Source of the DNA: Streptomyces sp. ASQP_92
GTDB lineage: Bacteria > Actinomycetota > Actinomycetes > Streptomycetales > Streptomycetaceae
Assembly: GCF_025399895.1 (NCBI RefSeq)
Contig: NZ_JAODUA010000001.1
Location: 1,240,001 to 1,304,000 of the forward strand
DNA: 64,000 nucleotides
Direction of reading: 5' to 3'
Below are positions 26,382 to 34,871 of the stretch, in pieces. The notes beneath the pieces are model-generated. The model saw only the letters and a list, made by a program, of their open reading frames with translations, had not been told where the DNA came from and ran no database searches. Position 1 is the first letter of the stretch, and each line of letters opens with the position of its first letter. The position numbers and the translations under genes were made by a program.

Positions 26382-27965
26382 ATGGCTCGTTTCAACACGC
26401 GCGCCGCGAAGGCGCGCACCACCTCGCCGGTGGCGTCCACCGGCGCGCTCGCCCCCACCCACGAGGGCGGGCGCGGCCACCTGCGGGACGCCCGCTCCGA
26501 ACTCTTCCTGCTCGCGGTCGCCAACTTCGTCTCCCAGGGGACCTTCTACGAGTCCGGCGCGGACCGCGACGACCGGTTCGCCACCCTGGTGCGCGCTCTC
26601 GCCGTCGAGGACCCCGAGTGGACCGCGGGCCTGCTCGGCTGGCTGCGCGGCGAGGGCGGACTGCGGACCGCCTCCCTCGTCGGCGCCGCCGAATACGTCA
26701 AGGCGCGCCTCGACGCGGGCGCCGTGGACGGCCCCGCCAACCGGGGGGTCGTCGCCTCGGTACTGCTGCGCCCCGACGAGCCCGGGGAACTGCTCGGCTA
26801 CTGGACGTCCCGCTACGGCCGGAACGTGCCCAAGCCCGTGAAGCGCGGGATCGCCGACGCCGTACGCCGGCTGTACAGCGCCAGGGCGCTGCTCAAGTAC
26901 GACACCGCGTCCAAGGGGTACCGCTTCGGCGACATCCTCAACCTGGTGCACGCGGCGCCCGACCCGGCCAAGCCGTGGCAGGGCGAGCTGTTCCGGTACG
27001 CGCTGGACCGGCGGCACCACCCGGACACCGCGGTGCCGCCGCCCGGCGACCGGGTCCTCGGCGCGCACCGGGCACTGATGGCGCTGCCGGTGGCGGAGCG
27101 CCGCGCGGTCCTGCTCGCCCCCGACGGCGCCGAGCGGCTGGCCGCCGCCGGACTGACCTGGGAGGCGCTCGCGGGCTGGTTGCAGGGGCCGATGGACCAG
27201 CGGGCCTGGGAGGCGGTCATTCCGTCGATGGGCCCGATGGCGCTGGTGCGCAACCTGCGCAACTTCGACGAGGCGGGTGTCTCGGACGAGGTCGCCGCAC
27301 AGGTGGCGGCGAAGATCTCCGACCCCGAAGTCGTCGCCGCCTCACGGCAGTTCCCGTTCCGCTACCTCGCGGCCTACCGCCACGCGCCGTCGCTTCGCTG
27401 GGCGTATCCGCTGGAGCGGGCGCTCGGCCACTCGCTGGCCAACGTGCCCGCGCTCGGCGGGCGCACCCTGATCCTGGTCGACCGCTCGGGCTCGATGTGG
27501 GCGCCGCTCTCGGACCGCTCCCGGCTCAACCGGGCCGACGCCGCCGCGATCTTCGGTACGGCGCTGGCACTGCGGGCCGGCGCCGCGGACCTCGTGCAGT
27601 TCGGCTCGACCAGCGCTCCGGTGGCGTACCGGGCGGGGGAGTCCGTCCTGAAGGTCCTGGGGCGCTTCGGCGACCTCGGCGGCACCCGCACCACCGAAGC
27701 GGTCCGCCGGCACTACCGCGGACACGACCGGGTGCTGATCGTGACCGACGAGCAGAGCGCCCACCACCGCGACGGCGGCCCGACGGAGCAGATCCCGGCC
27801 GAGGTACCGGTCTACACCTGGAACCTCGCCGGATACCGCAGCGGACACGGCCCCTCGGGCACGGCCGGCCGGCATGTCTTCGGGGGCCTGACCGACGCGG
27901 CCTTCCGCATGGTGCCGCTCCTTGAGGCGGGCCGCTCGGCCGACTGGCCGTGGCGGCAGGGCTGA
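26382..27965 (+). CDS. rsr: TROVE domain protein, Ro60 orthologue Rsr
   Basis: A 527-aa ring-forming RNA-binding protein. Residues 25-340 are the TROVE HEAT-like repeats (LRDARSELFLLAVANFVSQGTFYESGADRDDRF, LLGYWTSRYGRNVPKPVKRGIADAV, LKYDTASKGYRFGDILNLVHAAP). Residues 365-510 form a von Willebrand A domain with an intact MIDAS motif (LVDRSGSMW). Length fits bacterial Rsr. ATG at 26382 follows GGGAGG by 8 bases. In Deinococcus, Rsr with Y RNA acts in rRNA maturation and forms an RNA-degrading complex with PNPase; no PNPase gene is in this window. The Y RNA directly upstream makes this a complete Ro ribonucleoprotein locus. Confidence 0.93.
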   Translation: MARFNTRAAKARTTSPVASTGALAPTHEGGRGHLRDARSELFLLAVANFVSQGTFYESGADRDDRFATLVRALAVEDPEWTAGLLGWLRGEGGLRTASLVGAAEYVKARLDAGAVDGPANRGVVASVLLRPDEPGELLGYWTSRYGRNVPKPVKRGIADAVRRLYSARALLKYDTASKGYRFGDILNLVHAAPDPAKPWQGELFRYALDRRHHPDTAVPPPGDRVLGAHRALMALPVAERRAVLLAPDGAERLAAAGLTWEALAGWLQGPMDQRAWEAVIPSMGPMALVRNLRNFDEAGVSDEVAAQVAAKISDPEVVAASRQFPFRYLAAYRHAPSLRWAYPLERALGHSLANVPALGGRTLILVDRSGSMWAPLSDRSRLNRADAAAIFGTALALRAGAADLVQFGSTSAPVAYRAGESVLKVLGRFGDLGGTRTTEAVRRHYRGHDRVLIVTDEQSAHHRDGGPTEQIPAEVPVYTWNLAGYRSGHGPSGTAGRHVFGGLTDAAFRMVPLLEAGRSADWPWRQG

Positions 27966-28014
27966 CGGCCCCGACCGTCCGCCCCACCGCGCCGCCGGAG
28001 CCGCCCGCCCCACC

Positions 28015-28034
28015 GGGCCGCCGCCCGGCGGCCC
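28015..28034. terminator. Bidirectional terminator between rsr and ketosynthase genes
   Basis: GGGCCGCC-GCCC-GGCGGCCC forms an 8-bp stem with a 4-base loop between the two convergent stops. Confidence 0.7.
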
Positions 28035-28054
28035 GGCCCGCGTGTGCCCGGTGC

Positions 28055-29272
28055 TCAGGCCCGCTTGAGCACCAGGCTCACGTTGTGCCCGCCGAACCCG
28101 AAGGAGTTGGCGAGCGCCGCGTCCCAGGAACCGGTGCGGTTCTCGCCCGCGACCACATCGAGGGTGACCGCCGGGTCGAGGCGGTCCAGGTTGCGGGTGG
28201 CCGGCACCGTGCCGTCGCGCAGCGACAGGAGCGCCGCCATCGCGCCGATCGCGCCGGAAGCGCCGAACATGTGCCCCGTCATCGACTTGGTGGCGGTGAC
28301 CACCGGATGGGTGCCGATGGCCTGGGCCACCGCCTGCGCCTCGGCGAGGTCGCCCGGGGGAGTGGAGGTGGCGTGCGCGTGCACCACGCCGATGTCCGAG
28401 CGGCCCAACTCGGCGTCGCGCAGCGCGATGTCGATGGCCCGTACCTGCCCGGCCACGTCCGAGGCCGTGATGTGCCGCGCGCTGGACGTCACGCCCGCGC
28501 CCGCCACCGCCCCGTACACCCGCGCGCCCCGGGCCCGCGCGAACTCCGCCCGCTCCAGGACGAACAGCCCCGCCCCCTCGCCCATCACGAAACCGCTGCG
28601 GTCCACATCGAACGGCCGTGACACGGCGGCCGGATCCTTGCCCTCGGTCGACACCGCCTTCATCTGCGCGAACGCGGCGAGCGTGAAGGGGTGCAGACAG
28701 GCCTCGGTGCCACCGGCCACCACCACATCGGCGCGGCCCGCGCGAATCAGGTCCAGGCCCATCGCGATCGCCTCGGCGCCGGAGGCACACGCGCTGACCG
28801 GCGTGCGGGCCCCGCCCAGCGCGCCGAGCTCCATCGACACCCAGGCGGCGGCCCCGTTCGGCATGAGCATCGGCACGGCGTACGGAGAGAGGCGCCGGGC
28901 GCCGCTCTTCTCGAACGTGTCGTCCTGGCCCAGGGTGCTCAGCACGCCACCGGAGCCGGTACCGATCACCACCGCGAGCCGCTCCGGGGCCACCTCCGGG
29001 GCACCCGCGTCCTGCCAGGCCTCACGGCACGTGATCATCGCGAGTTGTTCACATCGGTCAAGCTTGCGGGCCTCGACGCGAGGCAGCAGGGACAGGGGGT
29101 CCACGGCGAGCCCGGCCGCCACCGACACGGTCAGGCCGGCCGCCCAGTCCTCTTCGATCCGGCGCACTCCGGAGGTGCCGGCCAGCATCTCCGCCCATGT
29201 GGTGGAGGTATCCGCGCCGAGCGGGGTGAGGGCGCCGAGACCGGTGACGAGTACTTCTCCAAGATCACTCAT
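28055..29272 (-). CDS. Beta-ketoacyl-ACP synthase family protein (KAS II/FabF-like)
   Basis: A 405-aa thiolase-fold condensing enzyme. The catalytic triad is complete: Cys in VSACASGAEAIAMG, His in VVHAHATSTPPGDLAEA and His in KSMTGHMFGASGAIG. The FGFGGHNVSLVLKRA end is typical of FabF. HAHATSTP replaces the usual NAHGTSTP, suggesting a divergent KAS II or a specialised paralogue. No acyl carrier protein, acyltransferase or other PKS gene is nearby, so a fatty-acid or tailoring role cannot be decided. The ATG is at 29272; convergent with rsr. Confidence 0.88.
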   Translation of the reverse strand: MSDLGEVLVTGLGALTPLGADTSTTWAEMLAGTSGVRRIEEDWAAGLTVSVAAGLAVDPLSLLPRVEARKLDRCEQLAMITCREAWQDAGAPEVAPERLAVVIGTGSGGVLSTLGQDDTFEKSGARRLSPYAVPMLMPNGAAAWVSMELGALGGARTPVSACASGAEAIAMGLDLIRAGRADVVVAGGTEACLHPFTLAAFAQMKAVSTEGKDPAAVSRPFDVDRSGFVMGEGAGLFVLERAEFARARGARVYGAVAGAGVTSSARHITASDVAGQVRAIDIALRDAELGRSDIGVVHAHATSTPPGDLAEAQAVAQAIGTHPVVTATKSMTGHMFGASGAIGAMAALLSLRDGTVPATRNLDRLDPAVTLDVVAGENRTGSWDAALANSFGFGGHNVSLVLKRA

Positions 29273-29378
29273 GCCTCGACCCTGTCAGCCGGGGCGGATG
29301 CCGAGGGAGGGCGTGGAGGTAGCGATTTGTCCCTGGAGGTTTGTGGGGTTCTGATAGAAAGACGGCTCGGGCGAGGAG

Positions 29379-29402
29379 GGGCGGGGCCCGGGGGCCCCGC
29401 CC
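29379..29402 (-). terminator. Terminator after the TerD gene
   Basis: GGGCGGGGCCC and GGGCCCCGCCC form a near-perfect 11-bp palindromic stem downstream of the TerD stop on the minus strand. Confidence 0.6.
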
Positions 29403-29438
29403 GCGCTCAGTGGTCCGCGGCTCCGCGCTCCGGCGCCG

Positions 29439-30650
29439 CTACAGAGCCTCCGCCCCCGGCTTCACCATCCCGCGCGCGGTACGGGACTTCACGAAGCTGC
29501 CGAGGGCCGTCATCTCCCACTCGCCCGAGAACTGCTTGATCAGTTTCGCCATCATGACGCCGGTCTGAGGCTCCGCGCCGGTCAGGTCGAAGCGCACCAG
29601 TTCCTCGCCGGTCGCCGCGTCGATCAGTCGGCAGTACGCCTTGGCGACCTCGGTGAACTTCTGGCCGGAGAAGGAGTTCACGGTGAAGACCAGGCCGGTG
29701 GCCTCTGCGGGGATGCGGCCGAGGTCGACCACGATCACCTCGTCGTCGCCCGCGCCCTCGCCCGTCAGGTTGTCGCCGGAGTGCTTGACGGCGCCGTTCA
29801 GGATGGAGAGCTTGCCGAAGTAGCAACTGTCGAGGTGGTTGCGCTGCGGGCCGTAGGCGATCACCGAGGCGTCCAGGTCGATGTCCTTGCCGCGGAACGC
29901 GGGCTCCCAGCCGAGACCCATCTTGACCTGCGAGAGCAGCGGACGGCCGCCCTTGACCAGGGACACCGTCTGGTTCTTCTGGAGGTTGACCCGGCCCTTG
30001 TCCAGGTTGATCTTCTGGCCGGCCGCCGGTGCGGAGGCGGCCGGTGGCGCGGGGGCCGCGGGAGCCGCCGGGGAAGGGGCCGTGAGGCGCGGGTCGGCCG
30101 GAGGCGCGGACGGCATCGGGGGCGCGGGCGCCGCGGCGGGCGCGGCCGGCTCCTCGACCGAGACGCCGAAGTCCGTGGCGATCCCGGCGAGGCCGTTGGC
30201 ATACCCCTGGCCCACCGCGCGGGCCTTCCAGGCGCCGCCGCGCAGATAGATCTCCATGACCACCAGCGCTGTCTCGGTGCCCAGTTGGGGCGGCGTGAAG
30301 GAGGCGATCACGCTGCCGTCGTCGCCGTTGCGCAGGGTGGCGGTGGGCTCGATGCCCTGGAAGGTCTGGCCCGCCGCGTCCGGACTCGCGGTCACCACGA
30401 TCTTCTCGATGCCGGGCGGCACGGCCGCGGTGTCCACGACGATCGCGTCGGGCGCGGTTCCGCCGCCGGAGCGGTGGGTGACACCGGGGCCCTGTGGCTG
30501 GTTGTAGAAGATGAAGTCGTCGTCCGAGCGCACCTTGCCGTCGGCGGTGAGCAGCAGGCCCGAGACGTCGAGCCGCACGGGGGCGGCGACGTCCACCGTC
30601 ACACGGGTGGTCGGGAGCGGGAGGTTCGAGCCGGGGGTCATTGCGGTCAT
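29439..30650 (-). CDS. Double TerD-domain protein (tellurium-resistance/stress family)
   Basis: A 403-aa protein with two TerD domains. Domain 1 (about 20-175) has LTADGKVRSDDDFIFYNQPQGPG, IVVDTAAVPPGIEKIVVTAS and ALVVMEIYLRGGAWKARAVGQGYANGL. A Pro/Ala linker (about 185-225) follows. Domain 2 (about 230-385) has QTVSLVKGG, MGLGWEPAFRGKDIDLDAS, HSGDNLTGEGAGDDEVIVVDLGRIP and the closing ELVRFDL. The acidic clusters are the Ca2+-binding type of the TerD family. In domain 1 the canonical GWD region is replaced by the FIFYNQP form. The start could be 30650 or 30641 (both ATG). The physiological role of these stress proteins is not settled. Confidence 0.88.
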   Translation of the reverse strand: MTAMTPGSNLPLPTTRVTVDVAAPVRLDVSGLLLTADGKVRSDDDFIFYNQPQGPGVTHRSGGGTAPDAIVVDTAAVPPGIEKIVVTASPDAAGQTFQGIEPTATLRNGDDGSVIASFTPPQLGTETALVVMEIYLRGGAWKARAVGQGYANGLAGIATDFGVSVEEPAAPAAAPAPPMPSAPPADPRLTAPSPAAPAAPAPPAASAPAAGQKINLDKGRVNLQKNQTVSLVKGGRPLLSQVKMGLGWEPAFRGKDIDLDASVIAYGPQRNHLDSCYFGKLSILNGAVKHSGDNLTGEGAGDDEVIVVDLGRIPAEATGLVFTVNSFSGQKFTEVAKAYCRLIDAATGEELVRFDLTGAEPQTGVMMAKLIKQFSGEWEMTALGSFVKSRTARGMVKPGAEAL

Positions 30651-30732
30651 GCCCCGGAAACGAGCGGCGCGGCTTTGCGGTTCCTTGAACCTCGGCCGAA
30701 TGTCGACGCCGCGCTCCTCCCGCGCCGAAGGG

Positions 30733-31542
30733 TCAGTGCGGCCAGACCGGCGGGTCGGTGGTGAAGTGGCCGCCGAGGCAGGCGTGCTCGGGCCTGGCCG
30801 GGTCGAGCTCGCCCTGTTCGGCGATGAGCTTTTCGGCGTACCGCTCGGAGTCGTCCCGCGGCTCGTAGCCAAGGGCCCGCGCCGAGGAAAGGTCCCACCA
30901 CAGGCGGGTGTTGGCGGACGAGCCGTACACCACGGTGTGCCCGACGTGCTCGGCGGTCAGGGCGGCGTCGAACAGGCGGGCCCCGTCGCCCGGGCTCATC
31001 CAGACCGACAGCATCCGTACGGAGGTGGGCTCGGCGAAGCAGGAGCCGATGCGTACCGAGACGGTCTCCAGGCCGTGCTTGTCCCAGTAGAACTGCGCCA
31101 GATCCTCGCCGAAGGCCTTGGACAGGCCGTAGAAGGTGTCCGGGCGGTGAGCGGTGGCGACCGGGATCAGCGGGTCCGTGCCCATGGGGCGGGGGGTGAA
31201 GCCGACCGCGTGGTTGGAGGAGGCGAACACGATCCGGCGCACACCCTCCGCGCGCGCGGCCTCGTAGAGGTTGTACGTGCCCTCGATGTTGGCCTTCAGG
31301 ATCTTGTCGAAGGACGCTTCGAGGGAGATCCCCGCCAGGTGGAGCACCGCGTCGACCCCGGACACGGCAGCGCGCAGGGCGTCCTTGTCGGCGAGGTCGG
31401 CGGTGATCGCGTCCGGCTCGCCCGGGATCGGCAGCACGTCCAGGAGGCGCAGCTCGTATCCGTATGCCGGGAGCAGCCCGCGCATCAGGGTGCCGAGGCC
31501 GCCGGCGGCGCCGGTGAGCAGGACGGTGCGGGGTCGGGCCAT
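30733..31542 (-). CDS. NAD-dependent epimerase/dehydratase family protein, uronate dehydrogenase-like
   Basis: A 269-aa extended-SDR enzyme. It has the N-terminal Rossmann motif TGAAGGLGTLM, LHLAGISLEASFDKILKANIEGTYNLYEAAR, Ser in IVFASSNHAVGF and the YxxxK pair in YGLSKAFGE. The short length without a C-terminal substrate domain, the ASSNHAVGFY-type segment and the RIGSCFAEP motif match bacterial uronate dehydrogenases that oxidise glucuronate or galacturonate to aldarolactone. ATG at 31542 follows AAGGAGA. It is divergent from the KdgD-type gene, which acts later in the same oxidative pathway. Confidence 0.8.
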   Translation of the reverse strand: MARPRTVLLTGAAGGLGTLMRGLLPAYGYELRLLDVLPIPGEPDAITADLADKDALRAAVSGVDAVLHLAGISLEASFDKILKANIEGTYNLYEAARAEGVRRIVFASSNHAVGFTPRPMGTDPLIPVATAHRPDTFYGLSKAFGEDLAQFYWDKHGLETVSVRIGSCFAEPTSVRMLSVWMSPGDGARLFDAALTAEHVGHTVVYGSSANTRLWWDLSSARALGYEPRDDSERYAEKLIAEQGELDPARPEHACLGGHFTTDPPVWPH

Positions 31543-31568
31543 GGGCTCTCCTTGGGAGGCGGGTGCCC

Positions 31569-31604
31569 GGATGCATCGCGGGTCGTCGACGCCGCGATGC
31601 ATCC
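31569..31604. promoter_or_regulatory. Perfect 13-bp inverted repeat in the udh/kdgD divergent region
   Basis: GGATGCATCGCGG (31569-31581), ten bases, then CCGCGATGCATCC (31592-31604). It lies 27 bases upstream of the uronate dehydrogenase start on the minus strand, outside any gene. It could be an operator, or a hairpin in the leader of that message. Confidence 0.6.
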
Positions 31605-31707
31605 ATGGACATCATTCACATGCGTGGACACGCTAGGGAGCGGGACCGAACCGAGTCAAGGGGTGCGCCTGCGGGCCCAATCGGCTTGCGGGTCGCGGTT
31701 GTTCGCC

Positions 31708-31737
31708 TTGACCGGCGCCAGGACGCTGCCTTAGCGT
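31708..31737 (+). promoter_or_regulatory. Predicted housekeeping promoter of the kdgD-like gene
   Basis: TTGACC (31708-31713), an 18-base spacer and TAGCGT (31732-31737) fit the HrdB-type consensus. The +1 would lie near 31744, giving a leader of about 60 bases. Confidence 0.5.
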
Positions 31738-31803
31738 TGAGACGTTCAGAAATATAGACGCCAGTCAGAATTGTGCACGACGGTCCTTGCCCAGGGAGCA
31801 CCC

Positions 31804-32841
31804 GTGACCTCAGCCCCGCTCGCCGCCCGTCTCACTCACGTCAGCGGACCCCTCTTCTTTCCCGTGACCGCGTACGGGCCCGACGGGAGCCTCGACCTCG
31901 ACACCTTCCGCGTCCATGTGCGCCGGGGCATCGAGGCGGGGGCGGCCGCGGTGTTCGCCTGCTGCGGCACGGGGGAGTTCCACGCCCTGACCCCGCAGGA
32001 GTTCCGGGACTGCGTCGCCGCCGCCGTCGAGGAGAGCGAGGGCCGCGTCCCGGTGGTCGCCGGCGCCGGATACGGCACCGCGCTCGCCGTGCAGTACGCC
32101 CGGCTCGCCGAGGAGGCCGGCGCGGACGGGTTGCTCGCCCTGCCGCCCTACCTCGTCGTGCCGGACCAGGCGGGGCTGCTGAGCCACTACACCGAGCTGG
32201 CCGGCGCGACCTCGCTCGACGTCATCGTCTACCAGCGCGACAACGCGATCCTCACCCCCGCGACCGCCGTCGCGCTGGCCCGCGTCGAGGGCATCATCGG
32301 CTTCAAGGACGGTCTGGGCGACCTCGACCTGATGCAGCGCATCGTCAGCGCCGTACGCTCCGCGGGCCTCGACCCGCTGTACTTCAACGGTCTGCCCACC
32401 GCCGAACTCACCGGTCTCGCCTACCGGGGCATCGGCATCACCCTCTACTCCTCGGCCGTCTTCTGCTTCGCCCCCGACATCGCGCTCGCCTTCCACCGGG
32501 CCCTCGAATCGGGCGACGACGCCCTGGCCAACCGGCTGCTCGACGGCTTCTTCGCACCACTCGTCGAACTGCGCAACCAAGGTCGCGGGTACGCGGTTTC
32601 ACTGGTCAAGGCGGGCGTGCGGCTGACCGGCCTGGACGTCGGCGAGGTCCGGCCCCCGCTGACCGAGCCGGACGACGACCACGTCAAGCAGCTCGCCGCG
32701 CTGATCGAGCGGGGGCGAACGCTGGTGCCGGCGGCGGACGGGCCCGTCGGCGGATCCGAGGCTGCTGCATCCGGTACGCCAAGTGTGGCCGGTACGCCAG
32801 GTGTGGCCGGTGCGGCCGGAGCTCGTGGGGCGGGCGTGTGA
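31804..32841 (+). CDS. 5-dehydro-4-deoxyglucarate dehydratase (KdgD type)
   Basis: A 345-aa DapA-superfamily lyase. It has LFFPVTAYGPDGSLDLDTFRVHV, CCGTGEFHALTPQEF, Tyr in VIVYQRDNA and the Schiff-base Lys in GIIGFKDGLGDLDLMQRI; the FKDGxGD motif is typical of 5-dehydro-4-deoxyglucarate dehydratase/decarboxylase, giving 2-oxoglutarate semialdehyde. The last 35 residues are a low-complexity Gly/Ala/Val tail with a duplicated GTPxVAG unit, absent from usual homologues. GTG at 31804 follows GGGAG. The gene is translationally coupled to the next (GTGA overlap) and divergent from uronate dehydrogenase. Confidence 0.87.
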   Translation: MTSAPLAARLTHVSGPLFFPVTAYGPDGSLDLDTFRVHVRRGIEAGAAAVFACCGTGEFHALTPQEFRDCVAAAVEESEGRVPVVAGAGYGTALAVQYARLAEEAGADGLLALPPYLVVPDQAGLLSHYTELAGATSLDVIVYQRDNAILTPATAVALARVEGIIGFKDGLGDLDLMQRIVSAVRSAGLDPLYFNGLPTAELTGLAYRGIGITLYSSAVFCFAPDIALAFHRALESGDDALANRLLDGFFAPLVELRNQGRGYAVSLVKAGVRLTGLDVGEVRPPLTEPDDDHVKQLAALIERGRTLVPAADGPVGGSEAAASGTPSVAGTPGVAGAAGARGAGV

Positions 32842-33995
32842 AGGCCTCCGCGTTTCTCTACCCCTGGGACGTCCTGGGTGATCCGGACGCCCCGGCGCGT
32901 ATCGCGGACCTCGGCGTGCGGCAGGTGACGCTCGCCTCCGCCTATCACTCGACCCGAGCCCTGACACCCCGACACCCCGGCCACCGCATCGTGACCGCCG
33001 AGCATGCGGCAGTGCTCTATCCACCGGGTGAACTGTATTGGCGGGGGCGGGACTTGAGACCGTACGCGTCCGGTGCCTGGGCGCCGGGCGACGCGTTCGG
33101 TCAGGCCGCGCGGGCGCTCGCGGAGGCCGGGCTCGACGTGCATTCCTGGGTGGTGCTCGCGCACAACTCCCGGCTCGGCGCGGAACACCCCGGTACGTCC
33201 GTGGTCAACGCCTACGGCGACCGCTACCCCTGGGCCCCCTGCATCGCCCAGCCCCGGGTCCGGGCCTACCTCGTCGCCCTCGCGGCCGAGGCGGCGGTGC
33301 GACCCGGGGCCCTCGGGACCGAGCTGGAGTCCTGCGGCTGGTACGGCCTCGCCCATCTGCACGGCCACGACAAGATCGCGGGGGTGGTCCTCGACGACAC
33401 CGCGCAGTATCTGATGTCGCTCTGCTTCTGCCCCTCCTGCGGGCAGGGCTATGAGGAAGCCGGCCTGAAAGAGGGAGAGTTGAGGGACCGGGTGCGGAGG
33501 GCGCTGGAGCCGGTGTGGCGGGGCGGCCCGCCGGACGCGTCCGGCGCGGAACTCCTCGCGGCCACGCTCCCGTTCCGCACGCGCGTCGCCCAAGAGCTCC
33601 AGGAGGCGGCGGTCGCGGCGGTACGGGGGCGGGCGGGGGCGGGGTTCCAGGTGCTGCTCCACGCGGATCCCCGGCCGGATCGGTGCGGGGCCAATGTGGG
33701 CGTCGACGCCGGGCACGTTCTCGGCGTGGCCGACGGGGTGGTGGTGCCGTGCGGCGGCGCGGGCGGGGCGGGCGGGGTGTCGCTGCTGGAGCCGTTCGCC
33801 GCGCGGGCGACGGGGGGTTCGGTGATCGCGGCGAACCTTACGGTGGTGTCGGGGATGGGGGGCCGGCCGGCGGCGCTGGGGGAGGAGGCGGGGCGGGTGG
33901 TGTCGTTGGGGGCGACGGAACTTCGGCTGTATCACGTGGGGTTGGCGTCGGACGAGGACCTCGACGCGGTCCGCAACGCGGGCGCGCTGCCCTGA
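32838..33995 (+). CDS. Unknown protein, TIM-barrel-like, coupled to the KdgD gene
   Basis: A 385-aa soluble protein. The pattern suggests a barrel: KASAFLYPWDVLGD, RQVTLASAYHSTRALTP, DVHSWVVLAHNSRLG, CIAQPRVRAYLVALAAEAA, LGTELESCGWYGLAHLHGHD and AGVVLDDTAQYLMSLCFCPSC. His, Glu and Asp residues end several strands, as in glycoside hydrolase-like or sugar isomerase-like folds, and CFCPSC could bind metal. It starts inside the stop of the kdgD-like gene, so it probably acts on the same uronate or aldarate substrates. I do not recognise a characterised family. Confidence 0.75.
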   Translation: MKASAFLYPWDVLGDPDAPARIADLGVRQVTLASAYHSTRALTPRHPGHRIVTAEHAAVLYPPGELYWRGRDLRPYASGAWAPGDAFGQAARALAEAGLDVHSWVVLAHNSRLGAEHPGTSVVNAYGDRYPWAPCIAQPRVRAYLVALAAEAAVRPGALGTELESCGWYGLAHLHGHDKIAGVVLDDTAQYLMSLCFCPSCGQGYEEAGLKEGELRDRVRRALEPVWRGGPPDASGAELLAATLPFRTRVAQELQEAAVAAVRGRAGAGFQVLLHADPRPDRCGANVGVDAGHVLGVADGVVVPCGGAGGAGGVSLLEPFAARATGGSVIAANLTVVSGMGGRPAALGEEAGRVVSLGATELRLYHVGLASDEDLDAVRNAGALP

Positions 33996-34800
33996 CCCCC
34001 CGGGGCTCCGCCCCGGCCCCGGCCCCGTCTTCCCACCCACCCGCCCGTGCAGCGGGGTCGGTTGGCTCCGGCTCCCTGGGGCTCCGCCCCAGACCCCGGC
34101 CCCTTTGCCCACCCACCCGCCCGTGCGGCGGGGTTGGTTGGTTCCGCCCCTCCTGGGGCTCCGCCCCAGACCCCGAGGCGCCTTGCCCACCCACCCGCCC
34201 GTGCAGCGGGGTTGGTTGGCTCCGGCCCTCCTGGGGCTCCGCCCCAGACCCCGTTCGCGCCTTAAGGGCGCTCGTCCTCAAACGCCGGACAGGCTGAAAT
34301 GCCTCCATGCGGGCCGGCACCAGTACCGCTGAGGGGCGCGGGGAACTGCGCGAGAAGCGACCACGACCCGCAGCCGAGAACGAGGTTGCCCGGGGCTCCG
34401 CCCCAGACCCCGTATCGCGCCTGAACGGCGCTCGTCCTCAATCGCCGGACGGGCTGAAATGCCCCGCTGCGGGCCAGCACCGACTCCGCCAGGGGCGCGG
34501 GGAACTGCGCGAGAAGCGACCACGGTCCGCAGGATCGAGAGGGGTTAGGGGCGCGGGGAACTGCGCGAGAAGCGACCGCGGTCCGCAGGGCCAAGAGGGG
34601 TTAGGGGCGCGGGGAACTGCGCGAGAAGCGACCGCGGCCCGCACACGGCCGAGGGTTTTGGGGGCGCGGGGAACTGCGCGTCCAACCCCGCCTGGGCCGC
34701 AGGGAAGGAGGGGCCAGGGGCGCGGGGAACTGCGCGCCGCGCCCCCGCAGGGGGTAGGGGGTGGGGGAAACCACAAACACCCCCACCCCCTACCCCCGGT
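33996..34800. repeat. Intergenic repeat block B: hairpin modules and six GGGGCGCGGGGAACTGCGCG copies
   Basis: The stretch before the phosphatase gene holds three module types. One is CCCACCCACCCGCCCGTGC followed by CGGGGTTGGTTGG (three copies at about 34030-34220). The second is the CTGGGGC-TCC-GCCCCAG hairpin (at about 34077, 34155, 34231 and a shorter one at 34391). The third is CGCTCGTCCTCAAACGCCGG with GGCTGAAATGCC (34270 and 34430). Six AGGGGCGCGGGGAACTGCGC copies (from about 34333, 34492, 34547, 34603, 34660 and 34717) follow with a period of 55-57 bases in the array. No gene is seen. Confidence 0.9.
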
Positions 34801-34871
34801 AGGACACGGTGCGGCAAAGATTTGGGCGTTTCCCCTGGCGGGACGCGTGTGATGCGCGTAGACAGGCCGCC

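Noticed and set aside
28055..29272. Part of a polyketide or fatty-acid biosynthetic cluster
   Set aside because: No carrier protein, acyltransferase, ketoreductase or tailoring genes are nearby; the ketosynthase stands alone.
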